Below are positions 11,405-20,860 of a stretch of 64,000 nucleotides of DNA, piece by piece. The notes beneath the pieces are model-generated. The model saw only the letters and a program-made list of their open reading frames with translations, had not been told where the DNA came from and searched no databases. Source of the stretch: Stenopsyche tienmushanensis (Eukaryota; Arthropoda; Insecta; Trichoptera; Stenopsychidae); assembly GCA_008973525.1 (NCBI GenBank), contig WACJ01000098.1:124001-188000 (forward strand), given 5' to 3'. Numbering within the stretch: the stretch's first letter is position 1; every line of letters begins with the position of its first letter. Made by a program: the position numbers and the translations under genes.

Positions 11405-13273
11405 ATGGCATCTACTCAAAAAAGGAGAAGAACTGAAGAAGAGCATCGAGAATTCAATCGGGATTGGACGAAGTCGTTCGCTTTCATATTCAACTCAGAT
11501 GGCCTCCCATCTTGTCTCATTTGCCACAAAAAAACTTGCACACAATACGAAATCAAATTTAGAGAGAAACTTTACTACAAACCAGAAATCTTGAAAAAAA
11601 AACCAAAGATTTGCCAATATCCGCTAAAACAGTACAAGATAAAATAGCTAAAATGTCTTCAAATGTAACATATTTGCAGGTGGAAGACATTCAACTGGCT
11701 TCTGCTTTATCACTTGCTATAAATGAGTATTGCGACATAAAAGACACAGCAAACGTGGCTCTTTTTGTCAGGTAAAAAGAAAAACTTCTAGGAATGCTAC
11801 CGCTCTCGGGACAAACTAGAGGGGAAGATATAGAGAATAACGTGCAAAAATGGCTCGAAGATAATAAGATCAATTTAAATAAAATCTTTTCGATAGCAAC
11901 TGATGGAGCCAGAAGTATGACAGGAAATATAGGGACAATAACGATTCTTCAGAGCAAAATAAACCACGAAATACTTACGTTTCACTGCATAATACACCAA
12001 GAAGCGCTTTGTGCCCAAAAATTTCCGGCCAAAATAGTTCAGATCATGACTTTGGTAATCTAGATTGTTAACAGCATCTTGTCAAAAGCACTCTACCATC
12101 GTCAGTTTAAAGAATTCTAGAACGAAATGAATACTCAGTATTCCGACCTCCTTCTTCAGAATAAAGTGCGATGGCTTTCCAAAGGTAAGGTGTTGAAACG
12201 TTTTACTTTGTGCTTGGATGAAATAAACACATTCCTCAAAGAAAAATATATTAATCACCCTGAATTAAAGAACGACAAATGGTTGCAAATTTTTTTCTTT
12301 ATAGTAGATATCACGGCGAAATTAAATGATCTGAATCTAAAACTGCAAGGAAAGGAAAACCTAACCTATGTTTTAATAGAAGAGTTGAGTTGTTTTGATG
12401 AAAAAATAATTATTTTTGCAGAAGATATTCAGAGCGGTTAATTACTTCATTTTTATTTTCTAAAGCAATATCGCACTAAAACCAGTGCGATTGTTGACAC
12501 AAATTACTTCAGCACAGTTATAAAAAAAATTAAAGATGAATTTTCTGACAGATTTCAGCAATTCAAAACCAACAAAGCCATTCTAGCATTCAAAGTAAGT
12601 CCTCTCAACACAAATAGTAACGAAATCTACATTGAGCCATTTGGAGTTGATACTGAATCTCTAGAAACGCAATTGATCGATTTAAAAAGTAAAGCTTTGT
12701 GGAGTAGAAAATTTACAGAGTTGAAAAGCAAGTTGGAAGAGTTGGAGGTCCAGAAATCTATGTACGTAACGCAATAAAAGTGGACAGCTTTAAAAAAAAT
12801 GCCGCGAGTTGAGGAACTTATTTTCGACGCATGGAATAGTCTTCCAGATTGCTACAGTGAGGTGAAGAATTTGGCATTTGGAGTCCTGACTATCTTCGGA
12901 TCGACATATTTGCAAGAGTAAGGCTCGATTCACACCACGGTGCCGCTAACGGCTCGATCCCGCTCTCGGTCTCGGTCCGGTCAAACACTTTCACACAAGA
13001 AACGGAATCAGAACGATCCGATAGTGTGAATACTTTGACTGTTTCCTGTGTAAGAACATTAGATCGGACCGGAATCGGAGCGAGATCGAACCGTCAACGG
13101 CACCACAGTGTGGATCGGGCCTAAGCGTTCTCTTGCATGAATATAAGTAAAAGTAAAGTAAGAAGCCAACTAACAAATGAAAATTTAGAGTCGTGTTTGA
13201 AACTTAAAACAACAAGTTATGAGCCAAATTTATCCAAACTTTCTAAAACCATGCAAAACCATCGCTCCCATTA
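11405..13273 (+). pseudogene. hAT transposase pseudogene (GTF2IRD2/ZBED-like type)
   Basis: The frame opens at ATG 11405 with MASTQKRRRTEEEHREFNRD and then PSCLICHKK, a degenerate BED-like zinc finger. After a stop near 11645, 11794-12063 encodes FSIATDGARSMTGNIG and LTFHCIIHQEALCAQ, the conserved Asp and C-x2-H regions of the hAT RNase H-like core. The frame 12127-12441 has [13 protein letters not shown]. The part after 12480 contains PLNTNSNEIYIEPFGVDTES and ends in FGSTYLQE, followed by TAA where the family has a Gln codon (..EQAFS..). A MITE is inserted exactly there, and coding resumes as AFSCMNISKSK at 13125. At least four in-frame stops make it non-functional. Confidence 0.88.
12922..13121. 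mobile_element. PIF/Harbinger-like MITE, 200 bp, inside the hAT transposase
   Basis: Inverted ends GGCTCGATTCACACCACGG and (complement of the right end) GGCCCGATCCACACTGTGG are flanked by TAA on both sides (12919-12921, 13122-13124). A TWA target duplication with GGC/GGG-starting ends fits PIF/Harbinger. The centre is also palindromic (GGTCCGGTCAAACAC... / ..GATCGGACCGG). A second copy is at 46434-46596. Confidence 0.82.
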
Positions 13274-13489
13274 AATTTATTTGCTCAAATGTATGTTATT
13301 GTTTTATTTATTTCTAAGTACAAATTACATTGCTTAAAAAAATTCTACTTGAATAACCATGCAAAACCATCGCTTCCATTGAATTTGTTTGCTCAATTGT
13401 TTGTTATTGAAGTACAAGTTAGTGTTGTAAGTAAATGTTTAATTATTTTGATTTTTTAACTTAATAGGTGTATAATAGGTGATTATCTA

Positions 13490-13543
13490 ATAATACCATA
13501 TATATATATTATCTAATAATACCATATATATATTATCTAATAA

Positions 13544-13592
<49 letters not shown>
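13490..13592. repeat. TA-rich microsatellite with TTATCTAATAATAC units
   Basis: Three or four copies of (ATTATCTAATAATAC)(CATATATATA) run into a pure TA tract of about 40 bp. It lies in the 3' non-coding part of the hAT element. Confidence 0.9.
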
Positions 13593-13594
<2 letters not shown>

Positions 13595-13782
13595 CTAATT
13601 TGTTGTTAAAAAATACTACTTATATATGAATAAATAGATTATTTTTACCAAAAAACTTTATTTATGCGAGTACTATTTATTGTTGGCAAGAAAAAAAATT
13701 GTGGCTCTTTAAACACTTGAAATTTGTAAATTGTAATTTTTGGCTCTTCCGACTCAAAAGGTTGCCGACCCCTGGTATAGGG

Positions 13783-14063
13783 TCATCCAATAAGGACGCA
13801 CAATATTTGTTAGATTATAGCGGCCATGTTATTGAAACAACATTTGAAAAAAAATATAGTAAATTATTTAATAGTTTATGGCAAATCATCATGGATGGTT
13901 ATAGCGTTGAACAATGTGTATAAATTGTGTGAAAAATGTTCCGCGCATAACGTGATTTTTATTCAAATTCGTATGTCACCGAAACGCAAGGTCTGCTAAA
14001 AACACCACTGCTGTGCGTGAGAGTGTACGGGACGACCCGAGGCAGTCAATTTCTCGTCGTTTA
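13783..14063 (+). mobile_element. Tc1/mariner-like element fragment interrupted by the hAT
   Basis: GGGTCATCCAATAAGGACGC directly after the hAT looks like a Tc1/mariner-type end. Then IIMDGYSVEQCV (about 13888-13920) resembles the start of insect IS630-type transposases (..YTVEQRVQIV..). NARSAKNTTAVRESV and DDPRQSISRR (about 13985-14060) match the linker and second helix-turn-helix of the same proteins. Much of the middle is lost. The left flank of the hAT (11266-11310) would be its other side. Function is lost. Confidence 0.5.
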
Positions 14064-14290
14064 CATATATACAGTACATATATGTTTTTCAAATTAATAT
14101 ATTAACCTTTGCCTACCGGTGATGTATTTACTACACCTCGACTCTAATAACGGGAATATCGATATGAAATATAATAGATATGGGGTTCAGAATTTGTGTA
14201 TTCCTCCGTAATATAATTACGAATCACATCAAAGTATTATAGTATATGAGTATTCATCTGCAGCGACGGAAATAAATTATTTGTCAGAAA
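14064..14290 (+). repeat. Right arm of inverted repeat, TTAACCTTTSCC family
   Basis: Contains ATATTAACCTTTGCCTACCG, CGACTCTAATAACGGGAATA, ATTCCTCCGTAATATAATTAC and GCGACGGAAATAAATTATTTG. It is nearly the reverse complement of 11018-11240, so about 220-bp arms flank the 2.8-kb transposon complex. Confidence 0.7.
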
Positions 14291-16155
14291 ATTGGGAATT
14301 TTGCGAGTTTTAGTCCGTGTCTCAGCAGAAAGTGGGAAAGAAATGAATGGGGGGGAATTTTTAGTGTTTTGTTTATCTTTTTATAATAATCAGCAAAGAT
14401 TTATCGATACACCTAATTATTATACGTGTTATTATGCCGTTCTTGTGGTTTTGCGATAATTTAAAATCGAGTTGTAACCAAACCGACGATACGATTTAGT
14501 TTTTCCCGCCATTCAACATGACACTCGCGACTATTTAAAAACCTCATCTCGATTATGCATATGTGCGTGTCGCGGGCAAAGGACTCCATGGGGGCTGCGC
14601 CCCCTCCTTGTCTATGTCCTGGCACAGGAGAACGGACAAATTAAATTAAAACACAAAATCGTCGGTGTGGCCATGCGTGATCCAGTGTTGCCGTCACCGA
14701 CGCGTGCCACGTCAACTGCACTGTTTGCCACCGTCCTCCATTTTACACGTTCCTCATTTATCACATGTTTTTTTGAAACAAATAGCTCGGCGGCATTTTT
14801 AAAATTGCACAATGTAATTCCATAATGCTTGCAAATTTTAATCGAATGAAATTTGGGCACTCCGAGGACGATGCGCATTCACAAAACGGATCCCTTCTTC
14901 AAGTCATGCATGACGAAAGGGAAAACCTATTTCAGGAACCAGTTTAAGCTGCCAAATAAATAAATCATTGCATAATCCTTAAATCGAGTGTTATCACATA
15001 TCAAAATCACGTGCGACATTCGCTCTCAAATATAACTACATTCAGGGGTTGTAAATCTTATGGCATTCAGAAAATATGCATTACTCTCAATATAAAGAAA
15101 TATTCGGAATTCAATCAAAATAATCACAAATCAATCAGAATTTAATATTCGCATTAAATTTTATAAATGTGCTTAAAGCTGGATTTTATTACAGTCGGGC
15201 CGCATTTGAATATCCCTAGCCCAGGGTGCAACAAATAATTATTAAAACGCATGACCGCAGTATGGTGGGTGCATGGCAATGATAGTGCATATGACACGTG
15301 CCAGTAATGCTCAACCGGCGGCGAAAAGATCTACCCCAGCCGACTGATAAGGACATGGAAAACCTATAACGATGTGTTTATTTAAAGGATTTATGGTAAA
15401 GGACCAACCGCCAAATGATGCGATTCCCTACAAGTCGTAAATTAATCCCCGCATCATTGGTCATCGCGTCGCTTTCATTCTTAAAAAATAATTTGAAAGG
15501 GGATGCTGAATTTTAAATGGGCTGTAAAATCCCGACAGGACATATAAATCGTACTTTTTAATAAACTCGTATTTATTAAACCAAAAAAGCCTTTTTAAAT
15601 ATATATTATGATATGTATAAAAAATAATATTTGTTTGTTCGTATTTAATGCGCTGCCATACCGTTCATCCAATTACGATAAAACTTTGTCAAAATATTGT
15701 TTACACTTGCATAAATAACATAGGTTTAGTAAAAATATTGTTTGTGTATGCAATTTGTTATGCGAGACGTTTGTCGTATGCATTATATTGGCGCATATTG
15801 GTCTGGTGGTTGCTAAGGTAAGTAAAGCACTACAAACGTAAAAATATTTTAGAAAAACAAGCGGTTTATTCAACTATCGGACTTGAGAATAAATGCTGCA
15901 TGATTGCTAAAATGGGATTCAAATATAACCCGGAATTTATAAGAATACAAATAAGATTGGAAGCTTCTCGATCCAATCACTTTTCACACATGTATAAAAT
16001 TCCGATTTATATTAGAATCCTCCACGTACAATTTGACCATTATTCCATAAAAATATTTTTAGTTCCTTAGCTTTCCAGGTTTATGACTTCTTCTTCCAAG
16101 TCAAAATGTATGACTATTGTTTGTAATCTGTATGAAAAGTATTAACAATTTTGCG
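14291..16155. other. No recognised gene
   Basis: An 88-codon frame (14612-14878, minus) has no motif. A perfect short palindrome, GGGGGCTGCGCCCCC, lies near 14592. Nothing else stands out. Confidence 0.4.
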
Positions 16156-16595
16156 TCAATTCAGGATGAAACATGGGAACAATATGGGGACCCTCCACTG
16201 ACCCGAGCTATTTATTGGTCCTGCTATTCGGGACCCTAGGTACGCATTTATCCCCGCAAATGCAGCAAAAAGTCCTAAAAGCGAACGGAGTGGCCACAAG
16301 ATCTGCGTATCCAACTGGTCCGCTTTTCGGATCGTTGACATAATGAATGGACGCCTCGCGGTCGGACGCAATACCCGAACATGTCTACAGAACGAATAAA
16401 AGAGGGATTAGACAACTTAGTATATATTATAAAAACGGACAGAGTCAATCAGTGTTGATTCATATAAAGTAGAATGGTCAAGTAAAATAAAAACCATGTG
16501 CAACTCTCGACTGGGTCGGTATTCTGCGTTTTGCGCCCCAAGCCCAGCTGCGCCCGTGGCGGGCGTCTGCTTTACCGTCCCCTTGTTACGGCCTT
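16156..16595 (+). repeat. LTR-like repeat, copy A
   Basis: Shares with 44796-45195 the segments TGGTCCGCTTTTCGGAT, GATTAGACAACTTAGTAT, GAATGGTCAAGTAAAATAAA, GTGCAACTCTCGACTGGGTC and a final CCCCTTGTTACGG. It has a TATA-like TATATTATAAAA followed by an AATAAA-like AAAATAAAAA, the layout of a solo LTR (U3-R-U5). Neither ends nor target duplication could be fixed, so the element type is open. Confidence 0.5.
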
Positions 16596-17862
16596 ATAAT
16601 GGCATAATGAGTAATTTAAAAAATATATATGCTTGGCATGAGAAGTGGATCTATGAAGAATATAAGTTGGAGTGTTATACACGATTCAATGATATTTCAT
16701 ACGCAATAAGGATATCATTACATCATTGATTTGTTATAAATTCTAATAATTAGATCTCTGGATTGTTTGGCAAATGCTATAAATTACAAAACCGTTTCGT
16801 CATTGTTCAAATATAACTCAACCTGATTTAATTTGTGTGAGCAAAATATTTATAGAGATCTCAAATAAATGTGTTTGTACATCCTATTATGGACGATCTT
16901 GTGTTGAGTAAAAATATTTATAAATTGCTCGATATTAAGACAAATAAAATTTGAGAATCCCAGTCCCGACGATAGCTCCCGAGGAATGAAGCGACCCCCT
17001 CCCCTCCACTGCAGGATTTTAATTAAATTGTTATTTTATTAATTAAACAAGGTAATTATTCAGATATCTGCAGCTAAGATGATAAATTGGCGCATTCCTG
17101 AGTCGTCCTTCCACGATCACCCCTTTAGCTGATGAAATCTCCTCGTTCCACTCCTCGCACACAATAGCAGCAGCTCGCTTTTATTGGATTCTTCAGTCTA
17201 ATTAAAATATTTCACTAAATATTTGTCTACTCAATCTTCCGCCATACAACACAAAAGAGCGCTATTGACAAATCGCACGTCATAACCCTGGATTGTGCCC
17301 ATGGATGAAAAGGGGGGTGTTCGAATGAAGCGAATCGACATTTCGCTCATCCGCGATTTGGGCCTCTGGGATGGCGGTGGGAGATGCAGATATATCGCTG
17401 GTGATTTGGCAAGAAAAAATTACCAATCTGCCGCGGTGAAAAACTTGCAGATTCGGAAATTACTAAAGACCTCAGTGTCGGGTCTAATGGCAGTTTTCCC
17501 CAGTTCGATTCCCGACGGTGTGATCTGTCGAAGTGTTTCGATAGCAATGCTAACCAAAACCCGCCTTCCAGCTCTTGGGCAAACTTTGCAGCTTTACAGA
17601 TGCATACGAACATATACAGTAAATCACGAAAGTCACAAGACAAACGTATCATTTTGAAAACATCTATTACTGAGTTAAATTCAATTTTTAAAAAGTAAAA
17701 ATACATTGATTTTTTCCTTTTGTGAGATGGAAATTTCGACTAAAAAATGAAGCTGTGTTTGTATAATATATAATAAAATAGGTTTGCTATTGGTCAAGTA
17801 GTTCTTCTATGCTATACATATCTAGTAGAGGCGGCACAGCGCATGCGAGTAGCGTCTCAATT
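16596..17862. other. No recognised gene
   Basis: At 17295-17706 long open frames (120 and 119 codons) exist on both strands at once, which argues for base composition rather than coding. No domain recognised. A TTCGATTCCCGAC string at 17506 is discussed under rejected items. Confidence 0.35.
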
Positions 17863-18272
17863 AACCCTTTCGAACCGGAGAGCAGAAATCATTTCAATAA
17901 ATTCACCTTAACACTGTTGATAGCACACAATATTTGTTTATTTCCTCGGAACATTTCTTAATGTTCAACTTGCATGGCATTTACTTTTTGTTGTTCACCT
18001 TTTTTCCCTATGAATGTGTTGCGAAAATAAAAAGACAGAGTTACCGTGCAAGCCTGCCAGTTTACTTCAGAAGTATATTTTGCAAAGGAGTGGTGATACT
18101 CGGCTAATGACGCCACTCCAGAACAGTCAAAGGGGAATAACAAAATTGTTCAACGATAAGGATGATACAAGTATCTTAATTATTAAAACAAACGCCTGCT
18201 CTCAAGACAACACGAACACATAAGACGCAAGACAACCGTCTCTGTCTCATGATTTCCGGCCCGATAGGGTTA
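17863..18272 (+). mobile_element. MITE of about 410 bp with TTAA ends, copy 1
   Basis: Left end TTAACCCTTTCGAACCGGAG and right end CCGGCCCGATAGGGTTAAC are imperfect inverted repeats starting in TTAA. Inside are GTTGATAGCACACAATATTTG and GATAAGGATGATACAAGTATC, followed by AAACAAACGCCTGCTCTC. Both are shared with the larger 870-bp family, which suggests mosaic relationships. A second copy in opposite orientation is at 29215-29650. Confidence 0.6.
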
Positions 18273-18365
18273 ACACATCGCTCAATATGTTCGTGGAATG
18301 AAATATAGTTAGTGCCATTATGGAAAAATTAAATATTATTTTTAGGAATTAACAACCTTCAAATA

Positions 18366-19050
18366 ATAGCTGACACCTTGAATATATAAGAAGGCAGTGT
18401 GATCACCATTTTGCATCAGCATTTGTCCATGAAAAAGCTTTGTTCGAAGAGGGTGCCGCGTTTGCTCACACTCGATCCAAAAGAACAACGCGTCGACAAT
18501 TCAGAGCGCTGTTTGAAACTGTTTTAGCGCAATAAAAAACGTTTTTTTCGCAAATGTCAGCTGGTAAGGTTTAATGCTCCGTATTCTTGTATTTTAGCCA
18601 TCGATTAACTTAAGAAAGGAAGAATAATCAATATCGAATATTATATGAATTTATTGGCGCGTTTGATGGAAGAAATTGTAAAAAACAACCCCAAATGAAG
18701 TTGAAAAAAGTGCTATTTCTCCAAGACAATGCACCGTGTCACAAGATGACAAACTGCATTTTGAATTGTTTCCCCATCCATAGTATTCTTTGGCTCCAAG
18801 CGACTACTATCTATTTGCAGACAGGGAAAGATATTTGATTCCATAAAGAAGCGATTGTCAAATCTGATGCCTGTTAAAAGATAAATCGGTCTATAAAAAA
18901 ATGCATCGAAATATTAGAGAAACATTGGAGTCAATGAATCACTCTTGAAGAAGACAATATTGATGAATAAAGACGACGAATTTTGCCTAAAAATTATTGT
19001 CAATAGTGGCGCCAACTATATATCATCCTACGAACTTATTGAGCGATTTA
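18366..19050 (+). pseudogene. mariner transposase remnant 1
   Basis: Frames contain ITILHQHLSMKKLCSKRVPR and QRVDNSERCLKLF, typical of mariner N-terminal helix-turn-helix regions. FLQDNAPCHK (about 18718-18750) is the second catalytic Asp motif, and LAPSDYYLFAD (about 18795) is the third. The central part with the first catalytic Asp is deleted, and several shifts and stops are present. The end near 19030-19050, CCTACGAACTTATTGAGCGA, looks like a decayed inverted terminal repeat. It belongs to the same subfamily as 51262-51525. Confidence 0.82.
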
Positions 19051-20088
19051 TTATATAAAATTCCTATTTAATTTGTTAACTGCCATCAATGAAAAACGCG
19101 CATGGCCTGTGAGGCCGAGGCCGCGTCTATAGACGCATGCAGCAGTTGATCGATTAAATCTCAATTTAGTATATAAACAATATTCTGTTTGTGGTCAGTT
19201 TGCACCCAATATGTTCGCTAAATGTACCTCACGTGGATTAATATGCACTTCATGCTTTTACATCTTGTTTTGCCTTAAATTGCATTGAACGATAATGTAA
19301 TAAGGACATATGTCTATATTGAATCCAATCATCGCTAAAGAAGGAATGAGGCATCCCGGACAAAATGTAAATGCAGTTGAAGAATGCTTTTACGTTAATG
19401 CACCGAGAGACCAATCTATATATTTTCTGTATGGACACAATCTTGAATGTTTGCAACGGTCAGTCTTCTCCCCTGGGCAACATTAAGCTTCCGAGTTTTC
19501 TCGTTTGTCTCTGAGGGAATTCAAAGTCAATTTATTGCGCAGTGTGAGTATACTCCAACTACTTTGCTTTACATTCGGCATCAATCTTTCAAGAATGTGT
19601 TTCGAAATAACCACACTAACTAGTCGGCACACGTATTGGTGCATCATTTCGACCATTGAATAAAATCGCAATCGATGATGTGCAAAAGGGGGGAGCGATC
19701 GTAAAATACATCATCGGGGCGGCGAAGTAACATGCAAATGCGATACTTAGGCAGGTCTAAACACTTGCGGTGGATTTAGTATTCGCAAATCGGCAGTTGT
19801 TATAGCCCGGGTCCCAATTTGCCATTTGTGTGGTCGTGCCAATGGCACTTTCGTTAACTCGGAATCCTTGCAGGGGGACCAGAGTCGCCGCTAATGTGTA
19901 ATAGCGACTTAACAGCCCTTAAAAGTTAACTATCAGAGGGTTGCGAATTGAACCGCAAGCCATCTCAGAATAGCTCCCCGGACTAATACTACAATTTCTG
20001 CCTATCTAAATGTGGCCCATATTATTTCGAATCAACTAGCGAAAATTTCGCATCAATAAAAAAAAATTGCTTGTCTATATGTATATAG
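19051..20088. other. No recognised gene
   Basis: Two adjacent minus-strand frames (19250-19456, 19483-19671) have no motif. Nothing else noted. Confidence 0.4.
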
Positions 20089-20209
20089 AGTATAAACAAT
20101 AATGTCTATGGAATTCTACATATATTTATACATAGTATAAACAATATTGTCTACGGAATTTCACATGTATTTATGCATAGTATAAACAATATTGTCTATG
20201 GAATTCTAA
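20089..20209. repeat. 45-bp tandem repeat, about 2.7 copies
   Basis: Units start AGTATAAACAATAWTGTCTA at 20089, 20134 and 20179, exactly 45 bp apart, with a few substitutions between copies (GGAATTCTACATATATTTAT versus GGAATTTCACATGTATTTAT). Confidence 0.92.
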
Positions 20210-20689
20210 CCTTCAAAAATGTCAAACATGTCATTTTGTCAAAATTCAAATTCAACAATTAAATAGAATATGTACAAATAAACAATTTTTAAGTAGATAA
20301 AAAATAATACATTCAATAAAATTGAATTGAATTCTAAACATTGACTTTGAAATATAAATCAATAAAATGTAAAATACAATTAGAATTAATAATCAAATAA
20401 ATATGATTTTTTCCATATGTATTAATTTCCAAAAATGTTTTTTATGTACACTCAGTGACATCTCCGGGAATTTACCATTTAATTCCTGAAGATAAAGCAG
20501 ATTTCTGCTACACTACGCTAAAGTGATATCTATGGAATAATGACCAAACTAATATCAATTCCATGTATTTGAACGGAAGCCTTTTTATTAATTCGCCTAT
20601 TTATTAAAACAGAGGCAAGGTTCAAATTTATGATTGGGTTCTCAATATATTTTATTTGTAAAAGCAACAAAATCTATACTGAATGTAAT

Positions 20690-20860
20690 TTTGCAAAAGA
20701 CCCATATGTATCCTTCGTACAACCCACCGGGTGAACGTTCCAAATGAAACTCGGAGGTCTTGCAACCTTCAATATCAAGATAACGATATTGAGGAGGCCC
20801 CAGTCTTGCAGTGGATTATTTGTGGATGTACTACGATGATGATGGAAACGGAATAATTAT
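20690..20860 (+). mobile_element. RTE-like retrotransposon 3' end
   Basis: GAGGAGGCCCCAGTCTTGCA, GTGGATTATTTGTGGATG and then ACGATGATGATGG match the pattern at the 3' end of insect RTE elements (GGAGGCC..CAGCAGTGGAC..TGATGATGATG). Only the terminal 150 bp or so is visible. Confidence 0.5.

Larger units (their letters stand above)
11319..13774 (+). mobile_element. Complete hAT transposon with 8-bp target duplication
   Basis: Ends are CAGGGGTCGGCAACCTGCGG at 11319 and, at 13774, the complement of CAGGGGTCGGCAACCTTTTG, a classic hAT terminal inverted repeat. The flanks are identical 8-mers, GTATAGGG at 11311-11318 and 13775-13782, the target duplication length of hAT elements. The interior carries a decayed transposase (11405 to about 13270), a PIF/Harbinger MITE (12922-13121) and a TA-rich microsatellite. 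It sits inside an older Tc1/mariner-like fragment. A second, truncated copy of the right end lies at 53549. Confidence 0.93.

Noticed and set aside
13490..13592. Spaced repeats resembling a CRISPR array
   Set aside because: Units are simple TA-rich microsatellite sequence without unique spacers, in eukaryotic DNA.
14588..14606. GGGGGCTGCGCCCCC palindrome as terminator or Helitron hairpin
   Set aside because: No CTRR end or TC start with an A/T target was found, and rho-independent terminators do not apply in a eukaryote.
17480..17540. tRNA-like B box (GTTCGATTCCCGAC)
   Set aside because: The flanking bases cannot form the T-arm stem (CCCAG against CCCGA) and no A box or acceptor stem was found.
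17295..17706. 120- and 119-codon ORFs on opposite strands as a gene
   Set aside because: Both strands are open over the same bases, no domain, no splice context; best explained by composition.
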